A stretch of DNA of 64,000 nucleotides from Batkoa obscura (GCA_030770535.1 JASVEC010000043.1:248001-312000), one strand, 5' to 3'; shown: positions 11,904 to 23,550, counted from the stretch's first letter. A program made the numbers and translations. The notes: generated by a model not told the origin, from the letters alone.

Positions 11904-12761
11904 TTAATCAAAAAGTTTACGTGGTACTTCTGAATCAATGTAAGAAGGTAATGGGATATTTAAAGCCTTTAAAGTGATAGCAAAGATATCCATATTACGA
12001 ACAGAATTGTCTAGTTTTTTTGGAGAAATACCAGGTCCAGAAGCACCAAATAAGACTTGGGTTTCTGCCTTTGAATTTCCACCATGTCCTTTACCAACAC
12101 CACCATGATCAGCAGTCATTAAAATTAGAGTTGAGTCTCTTAACTTAGCTTCTTCAAGCTTGGCTAATATTTTCCCAATATAACTATCGACTAATTTATA
12201 TTCTGCAATATACTCCTTACTTAACCATCCTTTACTATGCCCAGTTTCGTCAATATCACCAAAATAGACAAACATAAATTTGGAGTTTTTGCCACGTGTG
12301 GTAATATAATCTAAACTTGAGGTAAAAACAGTTGTATCGTTAGAAGTCACTTTGTCTAATTTTAAGCCTTCTTCGGTAAGACCTTTGTTTAATGGAGCCC
12401 AAGAGACAATGGAAGCAATGGTAGCATTAGGATCATGATTTAAGATAGTTTTAAAAACAGTTGGGTACTCATTCTTATTATAATAGTGGTCATTAATGTT
12501 ACCATTAGTAACCCCATGTCGTTCTGGAGTTACTCCAGTTAGCATAGAACCCCAATTTTGACCTGACCAAGTTGGTTTCATGGCTTGAGCATTGCTAGTA
12601 TAAGCACCAGACGCAAGGAGTTTATGAATGTTTGGAGTTTCAATTTGTTGGTAAAAATTACCAGCACCATCTAAACCGATAAAGAGGACTCTTTCAATTT
12701 TACTGCTTTCAATAGCGTTAAAGCACAATAAACTGGAAACTAAAATATTAGCGACTTTCAT
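11904..12761 (-). CDS. Secreted type I phosphodiesterase / alkaline-phosphatase-superfamily enzyme
   Basis: Single-exon 285-residue protein with a probable signal peptide (residues 1-~19). The metal-binding pattern of the alkaline phosphatase superfamily is present: Asp31 in FIGLDGAG, a Ser/Thr nucleophile region (KPTWSGQNWGS, Ser66 or Thr64) followed by LTG and PERHG, an aspartate/histidine pair in GDIDETGHSKG, TADHGG, and a final GHGG histidine. This is the compact nucleotide pyrophosphatase/phosphodiesterase-like form found in fungi and bacteria. The likely role is hydrolysis of extracellular phosphodiesters or phosphomonoesters; the substrate cannot be read from the sequence. A TATA-like ATATAAAAA lies at 12814-12822 and a palindromic CACGTG at 12834-12839, just upstream. 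Confidence 0.87.
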   Translation of the reverse strand: MKVANILVSSLLCFNAIESSKIERVLFIGLDGAGNFYQQIETPNIHKLLASGAYTSNAQAMKPTWSGQNWGSMLTGVTPERHGVTNGNINDHYYNKNEYPTVFKTILNHDPNATIASIVSWAPLNKGLTEEGLKLDKVTSNDTTVFTSSLDYITTRGKNSKFMFVYFGDIDETGHSKGWLSKEYIAEYKLVDSYIGKILAKLEEAKLRDSTLILMTADHGGVGKGHGGNSKAETQVLFGASGPGISPKKLDNSVRNMDIFAITLKALNIPLPSYIDSEVPRKLFD

Positions 12762-12813
12762 ATCTAATTGGAATTAAACCTTTAGGTTAATTATTTGGTC
12801 TAATTTATTCTCC

Positions 12814-12839
12814 TTTTTATATCTTATCAACCGCACGTG
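12814..12839 (-). promoter_or_regulatory. TATA-like element and CACGTG box upstream of the phosphodiesterase
   Basis: ATATAAAAA at 12814-12822 (minus strand) is ~53 bases from the ATG. CACGTG at 12834-12839 is the core bound by bHLH factors such as the phosphate regulator Pho4 in yeast. A link to phosphate control of this phosphatase-like gene is plausible but inferred. Confidence 0.4.
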
Positions 12840-13225
12840 GATTTACTATTTCGAATTTGTGCATTCATGTCAAAATGGTAGAGCTAACTTTATCTCTAGC
12901 TGACTAAAATCAAGATGTAATATTACATTTTTGTATTTATGTGAAATAGAATAATAATGACAATTATAATTTAGATTAGAATAAACCAGACTTTTATTAT
13001 TGTATTTGTAAAAAAACCTCAATAAATATTGCTCTTACTCTTTTAATAGTCAAATTCTATGGTATGATCCAGAAGCGTCATTCAAACTTTTACTTTACTG
13101 TGTACATGATTTCTTTTCCTTATCTTAATATTATTATTGTGTTTTACTTTTCATTAATCTGTTTTTTCATTATCTACATTTCTATATACTTTATTATTTT
13201 TAGAATATTAAGTCACCCAACAATA

Positions 13226-13570
13226 TTGATTGAACAAATCAAATTTAAAAGCATAGCATGCAAGATTGTTATTATTTTCAATTATTAAATTTAATGTATA
13301 AATGCCAATTAAAGAATAATAAATAGATATTAAAAACCAACAAAGCGTATGTAGTACAATTATAGTTATCAAAGCAACCGGGTTATATTTATATTTAAAT
13401 ATTTTTACAATAGTGATTTAACAAATCAAATTTACAAACCAAAGCATGGAACATAGCTGTTATCTTGGATTGTTATATTTACTGTATAAATACCGATTAA
13501 AGAATAACAAATAAATGTTTAAATACACAACATACTATAGTAATTACAATTACAATTGTTAAACCAGTGC
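13226..13570 (+). repeat. Tandem pair of diverged ~155-bp direct repeats
   Basis: Copy one is ~13226-13380, copy two ~13413-13570. Shared landmarks in the same order: AACAAATCAAATTTA, AAAGCAT, a GTATAAAT block, GATTAAAGAATAA or its variant, and a TACAATTA-type end. Probably an old local duplication; no coding content. Confidence 0.5.
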
Positions 13571-13600
13571 AAGTATTTTATTTTATTGTTTTTTACTATT

Positions 13601-13696
13601 TGGGGATGTGTTTTTATTTAACAATTTTACTAACAATTTTCCACTTAAATAGTGCTTAGAAGAAGGAAGAGTGCTGAAGTCAAAAAAACACCCCCA
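13601..13696 (+). mobile_element. MITE-like element, copy 1
   Basis: Begins TGGGGATGTG and ends CACCCCCAT, with the family core TTTTACTAACAATTTTCCAC and a shortened middle. Terminal inverted repeats are recognisable; diverged copy. Confidence 0.75.
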
Positions 13697-13982
13697 TCTG
13701 ATAGAGTAAAATCAATAATCAATAAAGCAAAGTAAGTTTTTTAAATTTAAAATGATAACAATTAAAGCTTTATTTCCTGTTAATATTGTATGCTAGTATA
13801 TATGCTATAACAAATGTTTTTATGTAAATGTTTTTTATAGTCAAAGCATTTTATAGTAAATTAATTAAAGCTCATACTTTACAAATAACATTTAAAGTAA
13901 TATTTATGTTTGACATTATCTGAGTTATTATAAATAATTGATGAAAACAATACATGAACTATTTTATCTGATGTTATATAAA

Positions 13983-14084
13983 TGGGGATGTATTTTTTCA
14001 TTTAATAATTTTACTAACAGTTTTTCCACTTAAATAGCACTTAAAAGACGGAAAAAGTAATGAAATAAAAAAAAACATCTCCAA
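13983..14084 (+). mobile_element. MITE-like element, copy 2
   Basis: Begins TGGGGATGTATT, contains the core CCACTTAAATAGCAC and ends ACATCTCCA. Plus orientation, as defined by the GTTTAAGAATTTTAC arm on the left. Confidence 0.8.
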
Positions 14085-14229
14085 TGCTGTCTTGATAGAA
14101 TTTTTTTAATGTAAGAAATTAGGGTATAAAAAAATAATAGTGATAATTGCGTGCTTTTTAAAAATAATATTAGCTTTTAATCGTACATTTCTTTTTCATT
14201 TAAACAAAAAATACATCCGTATATATTAT

Positions 14230-14335
14230 ATAAAGGAACGTTTTTTTTAGTTTCACTACTTTTTCCATCTTTTAAGTGCTATTTAAGTGGAAAAACTGTT
14301 AGTAAAATTATTAAATGAAAAAATGCATCCCCATA
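14230..14335 (-). mobile_element. MITE-like element, copy 3 (inverted)
   Basis: Reverse orientation: TTTCACTACTTTTTCCATC arm on the left, GTGGAAAAACTGTTAGTAAA on the right, ending GCATCCCCATA. The left terminus is eroded. Confidence 0.8.
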
Positions 14336-14431
14336 ATATTCAAAGTTAAAAAGAAAGCAGAAAAATTTGGTTAAGAATTCCACCAACAATTATTCTACTC
14401 AAATAGTACTTAAAAAAGTTTATATTTTAAA

Positions 14432-14532
14432 TATGGGAATGTATTTTTTTGCTTAATAACTTTACTAACAATTTTTTTGCTCAAATAGGCTTAAAAAATA
14501 GAAAAAGTTATGAAACTAAAAAAAAACCCATA
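14432..14532 (+). mobile_element. MITE-like element, copy 4
   Basis: TATGGGAATGTATT start, ACTAACAATTTTTTTGCTC core, AAAAAACCCATA end. It lies 14 bases from copy 5 in the same orientation. Confidence 0.8.
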
Positions 14533-14546
14533 TAATCAAATAACTA

Positions 14547-14651
14547 TATGGGGATGTCTTTTTTTGTTTAAGAATTTTACTAACAATTTTTCCACTCAAA
14601 CAGCACTTGAAAGATGGAAAAAGTAATGAAGCCAAAAAAAACATCCCCATA
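14547..14651 (+). mobile_element. MITE-like element, copy 5 (near-consensus)
   Basis: 105 bases, starting TATGGGGATG and ending CATCCCCATA, so the termini are perfect inverted repeats. Removing the outer TA leaves TGGGG...CCCCA flanked by TA, which fits a TA target duplication of the Tc1/mariner type. It encodes nothing. Confidence 0.9.
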
Positions 14652-15203
14652 CTATATATATTAATCTTTAAATAATTTATACAGCTATGAAACCAAAAAA
14701 AACATCTTCAGTATTAAAAGATAATACTTTTTTTTCAAATTTTTATACAAAATAGCCTTACTTTATAAATTAAATAAATTAAAAGTCATCTTTAGCTTAT
14801 TTTTATTTACAAAAAAACTGATGAGCTATTTAAAAGTCTATACTTTTAACTAATTAAGGAAATTTTACTTTAATTAAATAGGAGTATTGTTTTTTATAAA
14901 AAAAAATAGCATAATATTCAATTTTACTTTTGGAATTTTTAAGTGACTCCCCTATCTTTGCAACAATATCTCAAAAATAATTGATCTAATCACATTGAAA
15001 CTTTGTACATAATCTTTTTTACACTCATACATCAAGTTTATGCAAAAAATTGGATTCTTTAATTAAAGCTGGTCAATCACATGAACTTTTTGACCTCCTT
15101 CCGTACATTGATTCATTTCACTTAAATATAATAAAACGTGATGTACATAAAAAAACTTTAAACATTTTATTTTTAAAATATTAAATTAAAAAAAGCATTC
15201 TCA
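14652..15203. other. AT-rich spacer
   Basis: No gene seen. It carries the 3' flank of the TBC-domain gene that ends at 15204. Homopolymer A and T runs are frequent. Confidence 0.5.
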
Positions 15204-18200
15204 TCACCAAGGATTGTCAAACACATCTTTAGGAATAACAATAGAATTAACTGTTGGCTTACTGTCAAATGTTTCCGAGTTTAACTTAAAGTCCTGATTA
15301 CTTGACTTACTATTGAATGTCTCCAACCCTAAATTAAAGTTTTGGTCACTCCCTATTTCCTTCTCTTTATTTGTTTGGTCATCTGTTAAGCCATTCTCAA
15401 ACTTAAATCCCACTCCTAGATCTACTAAACTATCATCTAATTTAATAGGAGTTTCTATAGGAGTTTGTATAGTAGATATGTGATTTATTTTACTTTCCCT
15501 TTGTTGCTCCTTACCATTCTTTAACGATGAAAGCAGCTCTTGAGGCGAAAGTGATTTCTTAGGCTTCAACTCTACATTTCTTTGATTCGAAGAATCAACT
15601 TCACTTCCAAACAAGAAGTCATACTTCTTACGTACTTCTTTACTCTTTAATTTAACCTCTCCTTTATTTTGATTAATATCCCTTTTGCCAGCGTTAATGT
15701 CCAAATTTTTAGGCATTATTCCTTTTTTGCCAGCTGGGCTAGTTTGGGGCTCAGCATTAGCTACTTCTTTGCCTTTGATTGTTGATGACTTTGTTTCTTT
15801 AACATTTTCCTTTTTTCCTTTCTCAACTTTGGGCATTATATTCTTTCCTTCGGATTTTACAGATTCCTTAGAAGTATTAGTTTCCTCCTTTTTTTCTTTA
15901 GCAGATTTAGGTGGTGCTTCACTTTCTTGAGGCTTTACAAATTCTATCGAAGTTGCTTTATCTTTATTTTCTTGTGGCTTTATAGGCTCTTTGGGCGCCC
16001 CGCTATTTTCCTCTTCCTGAGAGTCTATAAGTTTATTTATATCCCCTCTATTTTTATCTTCAGTATTAGGCTTATTAGCTTTTTGAGTTTTACTATCAAT
16101 ATTCGAAGATAATTTATCAACTTCGTTATCTTTAACCTCATCTCTTACTTCTAAATTACTGTTTTTAACATTTGAATCCTTCGTAATCAGAATAGTTTGT
16201 TTATCGATGTGCTTTTTGCTCCCTTTATTTTCCAATACTTCTTTAAACCCACTCTTTTTACTCTGATTAACACCCATATCTGAAATACCTTTCACTTGAC
16301 TATCTATTATACTTTCATTTATTTCTTGGTCTTTTTTTGAACTATTTTTCTCTTTAACACTGAGTTCTTCATCCTTTTTACTTTCAATATTGGCTAGGTT
16401 TCCCTTCTCTTTCCCTTTGATCTCATCTACACTTATTGTTTCTTCCTTTGCTCCTTTACTTTCAATTTGTTCAACATTATCATCCTTGTTAATTAAATTC
16501 ATTTTATCTTTCTTAGTAAAATCCTCTTCTACAAAAGTCCAATTTTCTTTAAGTAAATATTCTGGCTGGTTTGATAAATAAATCATTCGGTTTTTAATAA
16601 ATATGATATTCTTTCTTAAATTTAATACAACTTCATCTAATTTAGCTTTATCTTTTTCATTAGCTGTTCTATTAACCTCTTTAATGGCTTTTAAATTACT
16701 TTTTAACTGCAAAATCAACAATTGGTCACTTGTAATAATTTCCGTCAAAGATTTAGGTTCGCTTATCAACTCAGGTTCTAACTCCGTTTGTTTTTTAGCA
16801 ATAACCTCCTCTGATTTACTACTTGTTAATGTAGTTTCCTTTTTACTGATTTCTTGATTTGATGTAGCTTTAATATCCTTCTTCTTTGTAATAGTTGGAG
16901 ATAAATTAACAGGTTGGATGGGGTGAACAGTATTAGGAAACATGGGTAACAAAGCCAAATGGATGTTTTTAAATTCATAAATCCTCTTTAATACTTTGTA
17001 GCCATTAGCACTATCAATGTTATTAGACAACACTTTTGCCAACTCAATAATGATCTTAATATCTTTAACCTTAGGGAATCGCATCAATTTATGCAATGTA
17101 ATAGAATAATCTTGATCAATCACTTTTGAACTATAAAATTACTATATTACTTACAAACAATATAAATTACCTTCATCATGAATATAGAATAACATAACTG
17201 CAGCTACAAAAGTAACATAGGATAAATCCAATTTATCATCTATTATTTTTGAATATTCGAAGATAGAATCCCATAGTAGCAAGGTCTCATCGAAAGTAAA
17301 TTCTCTCGAGAATAGCAAACGAAACCAACGTAAACCAAATAATTGAGGTTCAATTTCTAGCTTCTCAAAGTGTTGGTATAAGACTGGGTTAGTTTCTTTT
17401 AGTATATCATAATATGCTCGATAACATGTTTTTAATATTGGGTTATTTGTTACTGGTGGGTAATTTAGTAGCTTGATGCGCTCATTCTATTAGCTTAAGT
17501 TTATACTTTTATTAGTATAATTATCATATAGATTTACCTTGTTTATTCCATCCTTTTGGTTATTCTATATATTTATTATTTATCAAAAATTAATCTAAAT
17601 TATCTTACTTTTTTTTGGTTTAATAAATTTCTTGCTTTATGTGCTCTAGCTAGCCTATTAGCTTCATCTGGCTCAGGTAGTTCATAAAACGAAGCTGCAC
17701 CACTCATTAATTTTATAAATAAAAAATAAGATTGGGATGGTAGATAAGAAGAATCCAACAACTTCAAGTCACTAAAAATCTAATGAATAACTAGAAAAGT
17801 TAAATAAATCAAACCTACTCTTTATCGTTAGTCGAATGATTTGTATGAATAGAATCCATAGAAACCACATATAAAATAGGAGCTAATAGCTCATGCATCC
17901 CTTGACGATATGACAGCTTTGACTTTTGTTTACAGTATAAAAATAAGATCTCTGTCATAATCTCGTGTATTTTATCTTCTCTAAAAAAGTCTTTTTCTGG
18001 GAACGTGCGACTTACATCTAATAAGATCAATTTTCTTAACTCCTGATCATTGAAATATTGAGTCCACGGATTCTATTAATTAATTAAGTTATTACTAAAC
18101 CATTTTACAAAATAAAGCAAAACTACATCTTTCTCTGGTGCTAATGGGTTGTAACTTTTGGTTTTACCAGAATATTTGGCCTGTGGTATAACTATAAGTT

Positions 18201-18472
18201 CCCTTTTTAAACGCTCATATTCCAAATATTGTTTCTCATAAATATCCATCCATTTACTAACTTCTTTTGGTAAAATATCTAGGTTGAGCTAACTATTAAA
18301 AAAATTATATTTAAACTGGACTATTTACCTTCCACTTAATTGACCTTAATACTTCTTCCTCATTATGCACTCTTCCTTCTGCATACTTTTTAGTATTATC
18401 CCACTTGTCTCTGTTGAATTAAGGTTAATCGCTTTATTTGATGTAAATTTATTTCTTTTACTTTAATTCCAT
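15204..18472 (-). CDS. TBC1D5: TBC1D5-like Rab GTPase-activating protein
   Basis: Eight exons: 18462-18472, 18329-18410, 18127-18288, 17819-18072, 17609-17771, 17538-17564, 17171-17486 and 15204-17122; all junctions keep frame and give 977 residues. The N-terminal half is a TBC domain of TBC1D5 type: NPLAPEKDNPW, ILLDVSRTFP (IxxDxxR arginine finger) and LSYRQGMHELLAPI (YxQ glutamine finger), then a helical part with FGLRWFRLLFSREF and DSIFEY. Both catalytic fingers are present, so GAP activity on a Rab (Rab7 in animals) is expected, in retromer and autophagy traffic. The last ~600 residues are charged, low complexity, Lys/Glu rich, and end in FDNPW, resembling short adaptor-binding motifs. 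Exon 1 has only 11 coding bases and exon 6 is 27 bases. It is divergent from VPS54. Confidence 0.88.
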
Positions 18473-18891
18473 TTTTAAATAATTGAAAGTGGCTTTTGTG
18501 TTTTAACTTTTATAAATTTTAGTTCCAAGTATTTACATCAATTCTAATTTGATGACTTAGTTTTTTGCATTAATAATTTCCTTTTATATTTTTGATTTCT
18601 ACAAACAGATAGTTTGCCTTTGAGGACATCTTTTAACAATTTTCCTAACAAATCGTCCAATTATAATATCACATAAAAATGGACAAAAAATTAAACTAAA
18701 AAGGCATCTTCTTATACCCCTTGCATTCAATTCTATTAACTCAAGTACCAATTCCTTTATCTATAACATTTTCCAAACTATTTTAAAAAAATCATGTTAT
18801 CTAATATAGCCAATAGAATTATGTATACTCATAAATTTAAACTATAATCATTTTACATGTCAATTATATAAGATTTATTTTAATCTTTTAA
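18473..18891. promoter_or_regulatory. Bidirectional promoter between TBC1D5-like and VPS54
   Basis: 419 bases separate the two start codons, which point away from each other. The stretch is AT-rich with no repeat and no clear factor site. Shared control of two endosome-to-Golgi traffic genes is possible but inferred only from the arrangement. Confidence 0.5.
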
Positions 18892-21875
18892 ATGACCCAC
18901 CAAAGTTTGAGTTCAACTTTAAAAATAAATACAGGTGACAACACCTCAAAAGAGATTAATGTATTCCTGTTCGAAGACTTATTTAAAGAAAGAGAAGAAG
19001 CGGCACCTCAATCACCAACAATAATGAACAAGAAGAAGAGTTTACCTCAATATGTGCCATTCAACATAACTATGCTAAGAAAAAAGCATTTTATTAGTGA
19101 AGTGAATAAAAATGCTAATTTAAATACAAGACAAAAATTTGAATCTCCAGCGGTACCAAAAACCTTTATTAGAAAGATAAAACCAAGTGATTTTGATCCT
19201 TATTTATCTAGGATCACTTCTTCTTTTAATCAACATCAACATAGTGCCTCATTTAACCTTCCAGTGCTCCCAGAGGTCGAGAATGCGGCTGAAATTGCAG
19301 TAAATTATCAGGAAAATGATTTACCGGACTTATCTCAGCTTTCAGAAACCTTTTTTGATACCGAATTTTCTTTAGAAAACGCACGAACATTCAATCTATT
19401 ATGCTCAATGGCAAGGGATGAAGAGGTAGTTGAAAGTGAGTTAAATTTGGTGACAAGCACCAAATTACAGGATAAATTATCATTGAACCTAGATAAGGTG
19501 GAGGCCCATCTAGTGCATGAGATCAGTAAGAGATCGGATGGGTTCTTTTCAGCTTTAAATAAATTGAAAGGTTTGGAATTAGAAACAGAAGAAGCCATTG
19601 AAGGTTTCCAAAGGCTTCGTAGCGCTCTTGATGATATTAAACAACAACAGGCTAAAGACTCAATAAAAGTTTTACAGCTTCGACAAAGGAAAGAGAATTT
19701 ATTTAAGTTGGATCAATGCTTTGCCTTATTAAATAAAATTTATGCTACCCAACCGGCAATCAAAGCGCTTTTGGATGAAAAGGATTCGTTGGGCGCACTT
19801 AAATTAATTTTAGGAATAGAAGATGAGTTGGGCTTTAAAGGGGGAAAGTCATCCCCAGTTTCATGGCAGAAATATATAGAAGATAATGAAACGTCACCGA
19901 AGTTAAAAAACGTGTTGTTTAAAGAATTAAATCCTTCTAAAGGAGAACAAGGTAAAAAGGAAGAGTTTGGCTTGGCACAATTGAAATGTTTAAAGAATTT
20001 TTGGAGTTTTCTGGATATTTCTAAAGCCCAGGCTATTGTTCAAATGGAAGAGTACTTTGCCACATTGATACTTAATTTTTGTAAAAGGACAGGGAATCAA
20101 ACATTTAATTTTAAGAAAGAACTAGATCACCTTTTAGGTGGTGATGAAGGCGAGGAAGAATTGAATTTGGTTAAAGGACAGTTGAATCAAGCCGAGTTAG
20201 AACAGCTGAAAGCTTCTTTAAAACCTTTGCTTAGAGGCCTTAAGATTTCTAACCATTTGCCAGCTGCTATTGCCAGCACTTCAACGAAGCTTATTGAGCT
20301 CTTACAACAGCAGATCTTTGACGAGATAATTGGATTTTTCCAAAACAACAACATTACTGCATTTAAAAACATACCGTTTGATACATCGGATTGGGAGTAA
20401 GTTATTATTTATTTATCGTATGCTAATATTTTATAAAAATAAAACACTAATATTAATTCATTAGGGAAAGCAGCTTTGGTCAAGAGTTGATTAAGATTGA
20501 TTATGATGATTATTTTAAAATTTTGATATTAAGCTTTTCAATTTTTATTCAGCAAATTAAGCAAATTAAAAAGTTGGAAAGTATCATTGAGGACCAGGTG
20601 GATAGCTTTAAAAAAGAGCTTATAAAAGAAAAGGAACTTGAAGATTTTAAGTTATTTAAACAGGAATGGATTAAAGAAATGCAAAGTTTAAGCTTTCAAG
20701 TAAGTGAAAAGATACAGTTAATTAGCAATCAGTTGATCAGCCTTAGAATCAAAGCAAATGAATATATCCATCCAAATTTATTTTATAAAGTGTACTTTTT
20801 AAGTTGGAGATTAATTACCCATATGGAAACAATCACTGGGAAAACAAATTCTTTATTAAGGACTTCGATTTTTACGAGCGCTAAACTATTTTTAAATATT
20901 TATCATCAAGAAAATTTAAAGGCTATAACAAATAGTATTGAAAAAGATAATTGGAAACCAGTACCTATTGATATAAACAATCAAAGATCCGTAGATTTAA
21001 TACAATTTTCGCTTCATAATGAATTCAATCACCCTAATCTTAATTACGACACCTCTTTTTTAAACGAGGAACAAAATGTTACTAAAAACAAGTCTCAACA
21101 TACAACCGATAAAATAATGATTGCGGCTATTGATTATTATGCTACTGAAAGTGGTTTGTGCCTTTTATCTTACCTTCAAGACTACCTTAAAGCCAGTATT
21201 AACATGCCAGCAATTTCTCAAGAATTGGTAAATCGCATTGTATCCATTCTAGATCATTATAATCGTGGTACTTATCGAGCTGTTTTAGGTGCAGGAGCTA
21301 CTAAAACAGCAGGTATGGCTAAAATTTCGGCAAAACATATATGCTTAGCTTCACAAACTTTAGGTTTGTTTGTCGGACTACTACCCTCCCTAAGAAGATC
21401 ACTCGAGTTATCTTTAGGTCCCCAAAGAGCCTTATTAGTCATGCAGTTGGATCGTATAGCTAGTGATATGGCCGAACATCAAAACCAATTACATAGCAAG
21501 CTGGTAGCTATTTTATCGGATAATGCGAATAACTATTTACAACAAATGGAAAAGATAACATTTGATCAATGTCCAGCTGATGAAGGACAAGTCAATCCAT
21601 ATATGAGGAAATTGGTTCAAGATGTACAAGCACTACATAAAATTATGATCAAGTTTTTGTTGCCGAGGGATATACAAAAAATTATTACGCAGGTGAATTT
21701 GGAGTATGCTACATCACTTGAGCAAAAGATCGAAAAGCTAAAAATTAAAACACCATTAGGGAAGAGGAATTTATTAAGAGATGTTCAGTACTTAATTAAG
21801 GGATTGTCGTTGTTGCCTACTCAAATTTCGAATTTACATCATTTAGAAGTAGTGGTCAACGATCTTAAACTCTAA
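18892..21875 (+). CDS. VPS54: GARP complex subunit Vps54
   Basis: Two exons, 18892-20396 and 20465-21875, joined in frame (SDW-EE-SSFG), give 971 residues, close to human VPS54 (977). GARP tethers endosome-derived vesicles at the trans-Golgi network. The N terminus is disordered; around residues 90-110 it has the KPSDFDPYLSRI segment of the family, followed by coiled-coil helices (~220-280, KGLELETEEAIEGFQRLRS). The C-terminal Vps54 domain contains YYATESGLCLLSYLQDY, YNRGTYRAVLGAGA and the signature KISAKHICLASQTLGLF near residues 720-800. The intron has GTAAGT and TAG ends. I see no damage. The upstream neighbour, a retromer-linked Rab GAP, acts in the same trafficking route. Confidence 0.92.
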
Positions 21876-22342
21876 TTGTTTTGTTTTGTAATTAATATTA
21901 AGTGGACGTATTCATTTTATGATTGAGTTTATGCTAATATAAAGAAACCAACATTTTAAATTAATTTTGTTGATTAGAGGCCTTTCATTTTTATTTTTAT
22001 TTTTATTTTATATACAATTATATCTCCTAGATTTTATAAAGATATAAAAAGTTAGCCGAAAAGTAGTAAAGCAAATCCAAAATTAGTACCAAACTATTTT
22101 AAATATACCTTGTTGCGTAGACTAAATAAGTGAAAAAATATAACATAATAACTTGAACATAATTTGATTAATAATATATTCGAGTGTATTGCTATTTTGT
22201 TAAAATTTTAAGCATTTCAAAAAGAATTGAAATGTTATCTTATTGGTTTAAACTAAACTTCACCAAGCAATTTTTGATCTTAAAATTCAAAAAAATATTT
22301 ATTAAATTATCATTTTTTAACACTCATTAGCATCAACTCAAC
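21876..22342. other. Spacer and promoter of RTF2
   Basis: 467 bases between VPS54 and RTF2 with no open frame. An inverted CCAAT (ATTGG) lies near 22240, about 100 bases upstream of the RTF2 start. Confidence 0.45.
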
Positions 22343-23131
22343 ATGGGTAATGACGGAGGTTCCATCCCCAAACGTACTGAATTAGTAAAAACAAAAAAGA
22401 AGGCGGTAAAATCTGACAATAGTGAAAAATTGATTTCAAAATGGCATTTTTGTGCTTTATCTAAGGCTATATTAAGTATGCCTGTAGTTGTATGTGCTTT
22501 GGGTAAACTTTATAATAAAGAAGCAATATTAGAACATTTAATCAATGGAAGTGCATCCAAATACGGTGACAGTGACAAGATTTGCCCTCATGTAACTTCA
22601 ATGTCTCATATCAAAGAACTAAATTTAACCGAAAATCCAACCTTTGATAAAACTAAATCAAGTTCATCACCATTTATTTGTCCATTAAATCAAAAAGTAA
22701 TGAATGGCAATTTACCTTTCGTTTATATTAGCAAATGTGGATGTGTATTTTCAAAGGCTGGTATAAAGGATCTAAGAGGTACGGAAATGAAATGTCCGTT
22801 GTGTTCAAAGGCTTATGAAGAGGCAGATATAACCGATATTAACCCACCAGAAGAAACGCAAACTGAGTTATTGTTGAAAATGGAAGAAAAGATTAAACAA
22901 AAAAAGATGGAAAAACTCAAAAACAAAAAGAAAGGAAATAAAAATAACGAAACGGAAATAAAAATTGTGGAAAAAAGAAAAGGTACCGCTACTGAAGAAG
23001 CGATTGAGGCAATTAGAAATAAAAAGAAATCAAAGGCAATCGAATCCATTTTTACTTCTTCTTCTAAGGAACAGGATAGAAAAAATAATAATAACTATTT
23101 ATGTAGAGGTACTTTTAATAGATATTCCTAG
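22343..23131 (+). CDS. RTF2: Replication termination factor 2 (Rtf2)
   Basis: Single-exon 262-residue protein. It begins with the family signature MGNDGGSIPKRTELVKTKKK, followed by WHFCALSKAILSMPVV and LYNKEAILEHLI. The degenerate RING-type zinc region has FICPLNQKVMNG, CGCVFS and MKCPLCSKAY at about residues 112-155. A Lys/Glu-rich linker leads to the conserved end RGTFNRYS. In fission yeast Rtf2 stabilises paused forks at the mating-type barrier and affects splicing; in animals it is at stalled forks and is removed by the proteasome. Nuclear location is expected. The ATG at 22343 fits the family start exactly. Length is slightly above the fission yeast protein. It is intact and intronless. 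Confidence 0.93.
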   Translation: MGNDGGSIPKRTELVKTKKKAVKSDNSEKLISKWHFCALSKAILSMPVVVCALGKLYNKEAILEHLINGSASKYGDSDKICPHVTSMSHIKELNLTENPTFDKTKSSSSPFICPLNQKVMNGNLPFVYISKCGCVFSKAGIKDLRGTEMKCPLCSKAYEEADITDINPPEETQTELLLKMEEKIKQKKMEKLKNKKKGNKNNETEIKIVEKRKGTATEEAIEAIRNKKKSKAIESIFTSSSKEQDRKNNNNYLCRGTFNRYS

Positions 23132-23447
23132 TCGAAATGGATCAATTCAAGCATATGTGTTTAAACGGTTGCTTTTAGTTATTATGTTGTATGTTAAAAA
23201 GTAATATTAGTTTTTGATTCTGAAATGATATTATAAAGTATTTTTAAAAAGGCAATTGCATTTAATAAAAGATAATCTTAGCGTTAAACAGTATAGTTAT
23301 TTCTACTTTATATTTGTTTTTATTAATTGGTATAGGCAATTTATACATATTTTATTGTTATTTTAAGTATAAAGAAGTAAATCGTTATAAAAGTTTAATT
23401 TCATCCATAATGATCTAAAATAAGATATCCGGAGAAGAGCAAAATTG

Positions 23448-23550
23448 TATAGGGATATTTCTTTTTGTTTAAGAATTTTACTAATAATCTTTCCACTTAA
23501 ATAGCGCTTAAAAAGTAGAAAAGTAATGAAATCAAAAAAACATCCCTATA
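23448..23550 (+). mobile_element. MITE-like element, copy 6
   Basis: 103 bases, TATAGGGATA start and CATCCCTATA end, with the family core GTTTAAGAATTTTACTAA and TAGCGCTTAAAAAG. The termini pair perfectly. Confidence 0.88.

Noticed and set aside
13064-13288. Open frame of 74 codons resembling a membrane protein
   Set aside because: Hydrophobicity comes from T-rich DNA, and it overlaps the start of a non-coding direct repeat.
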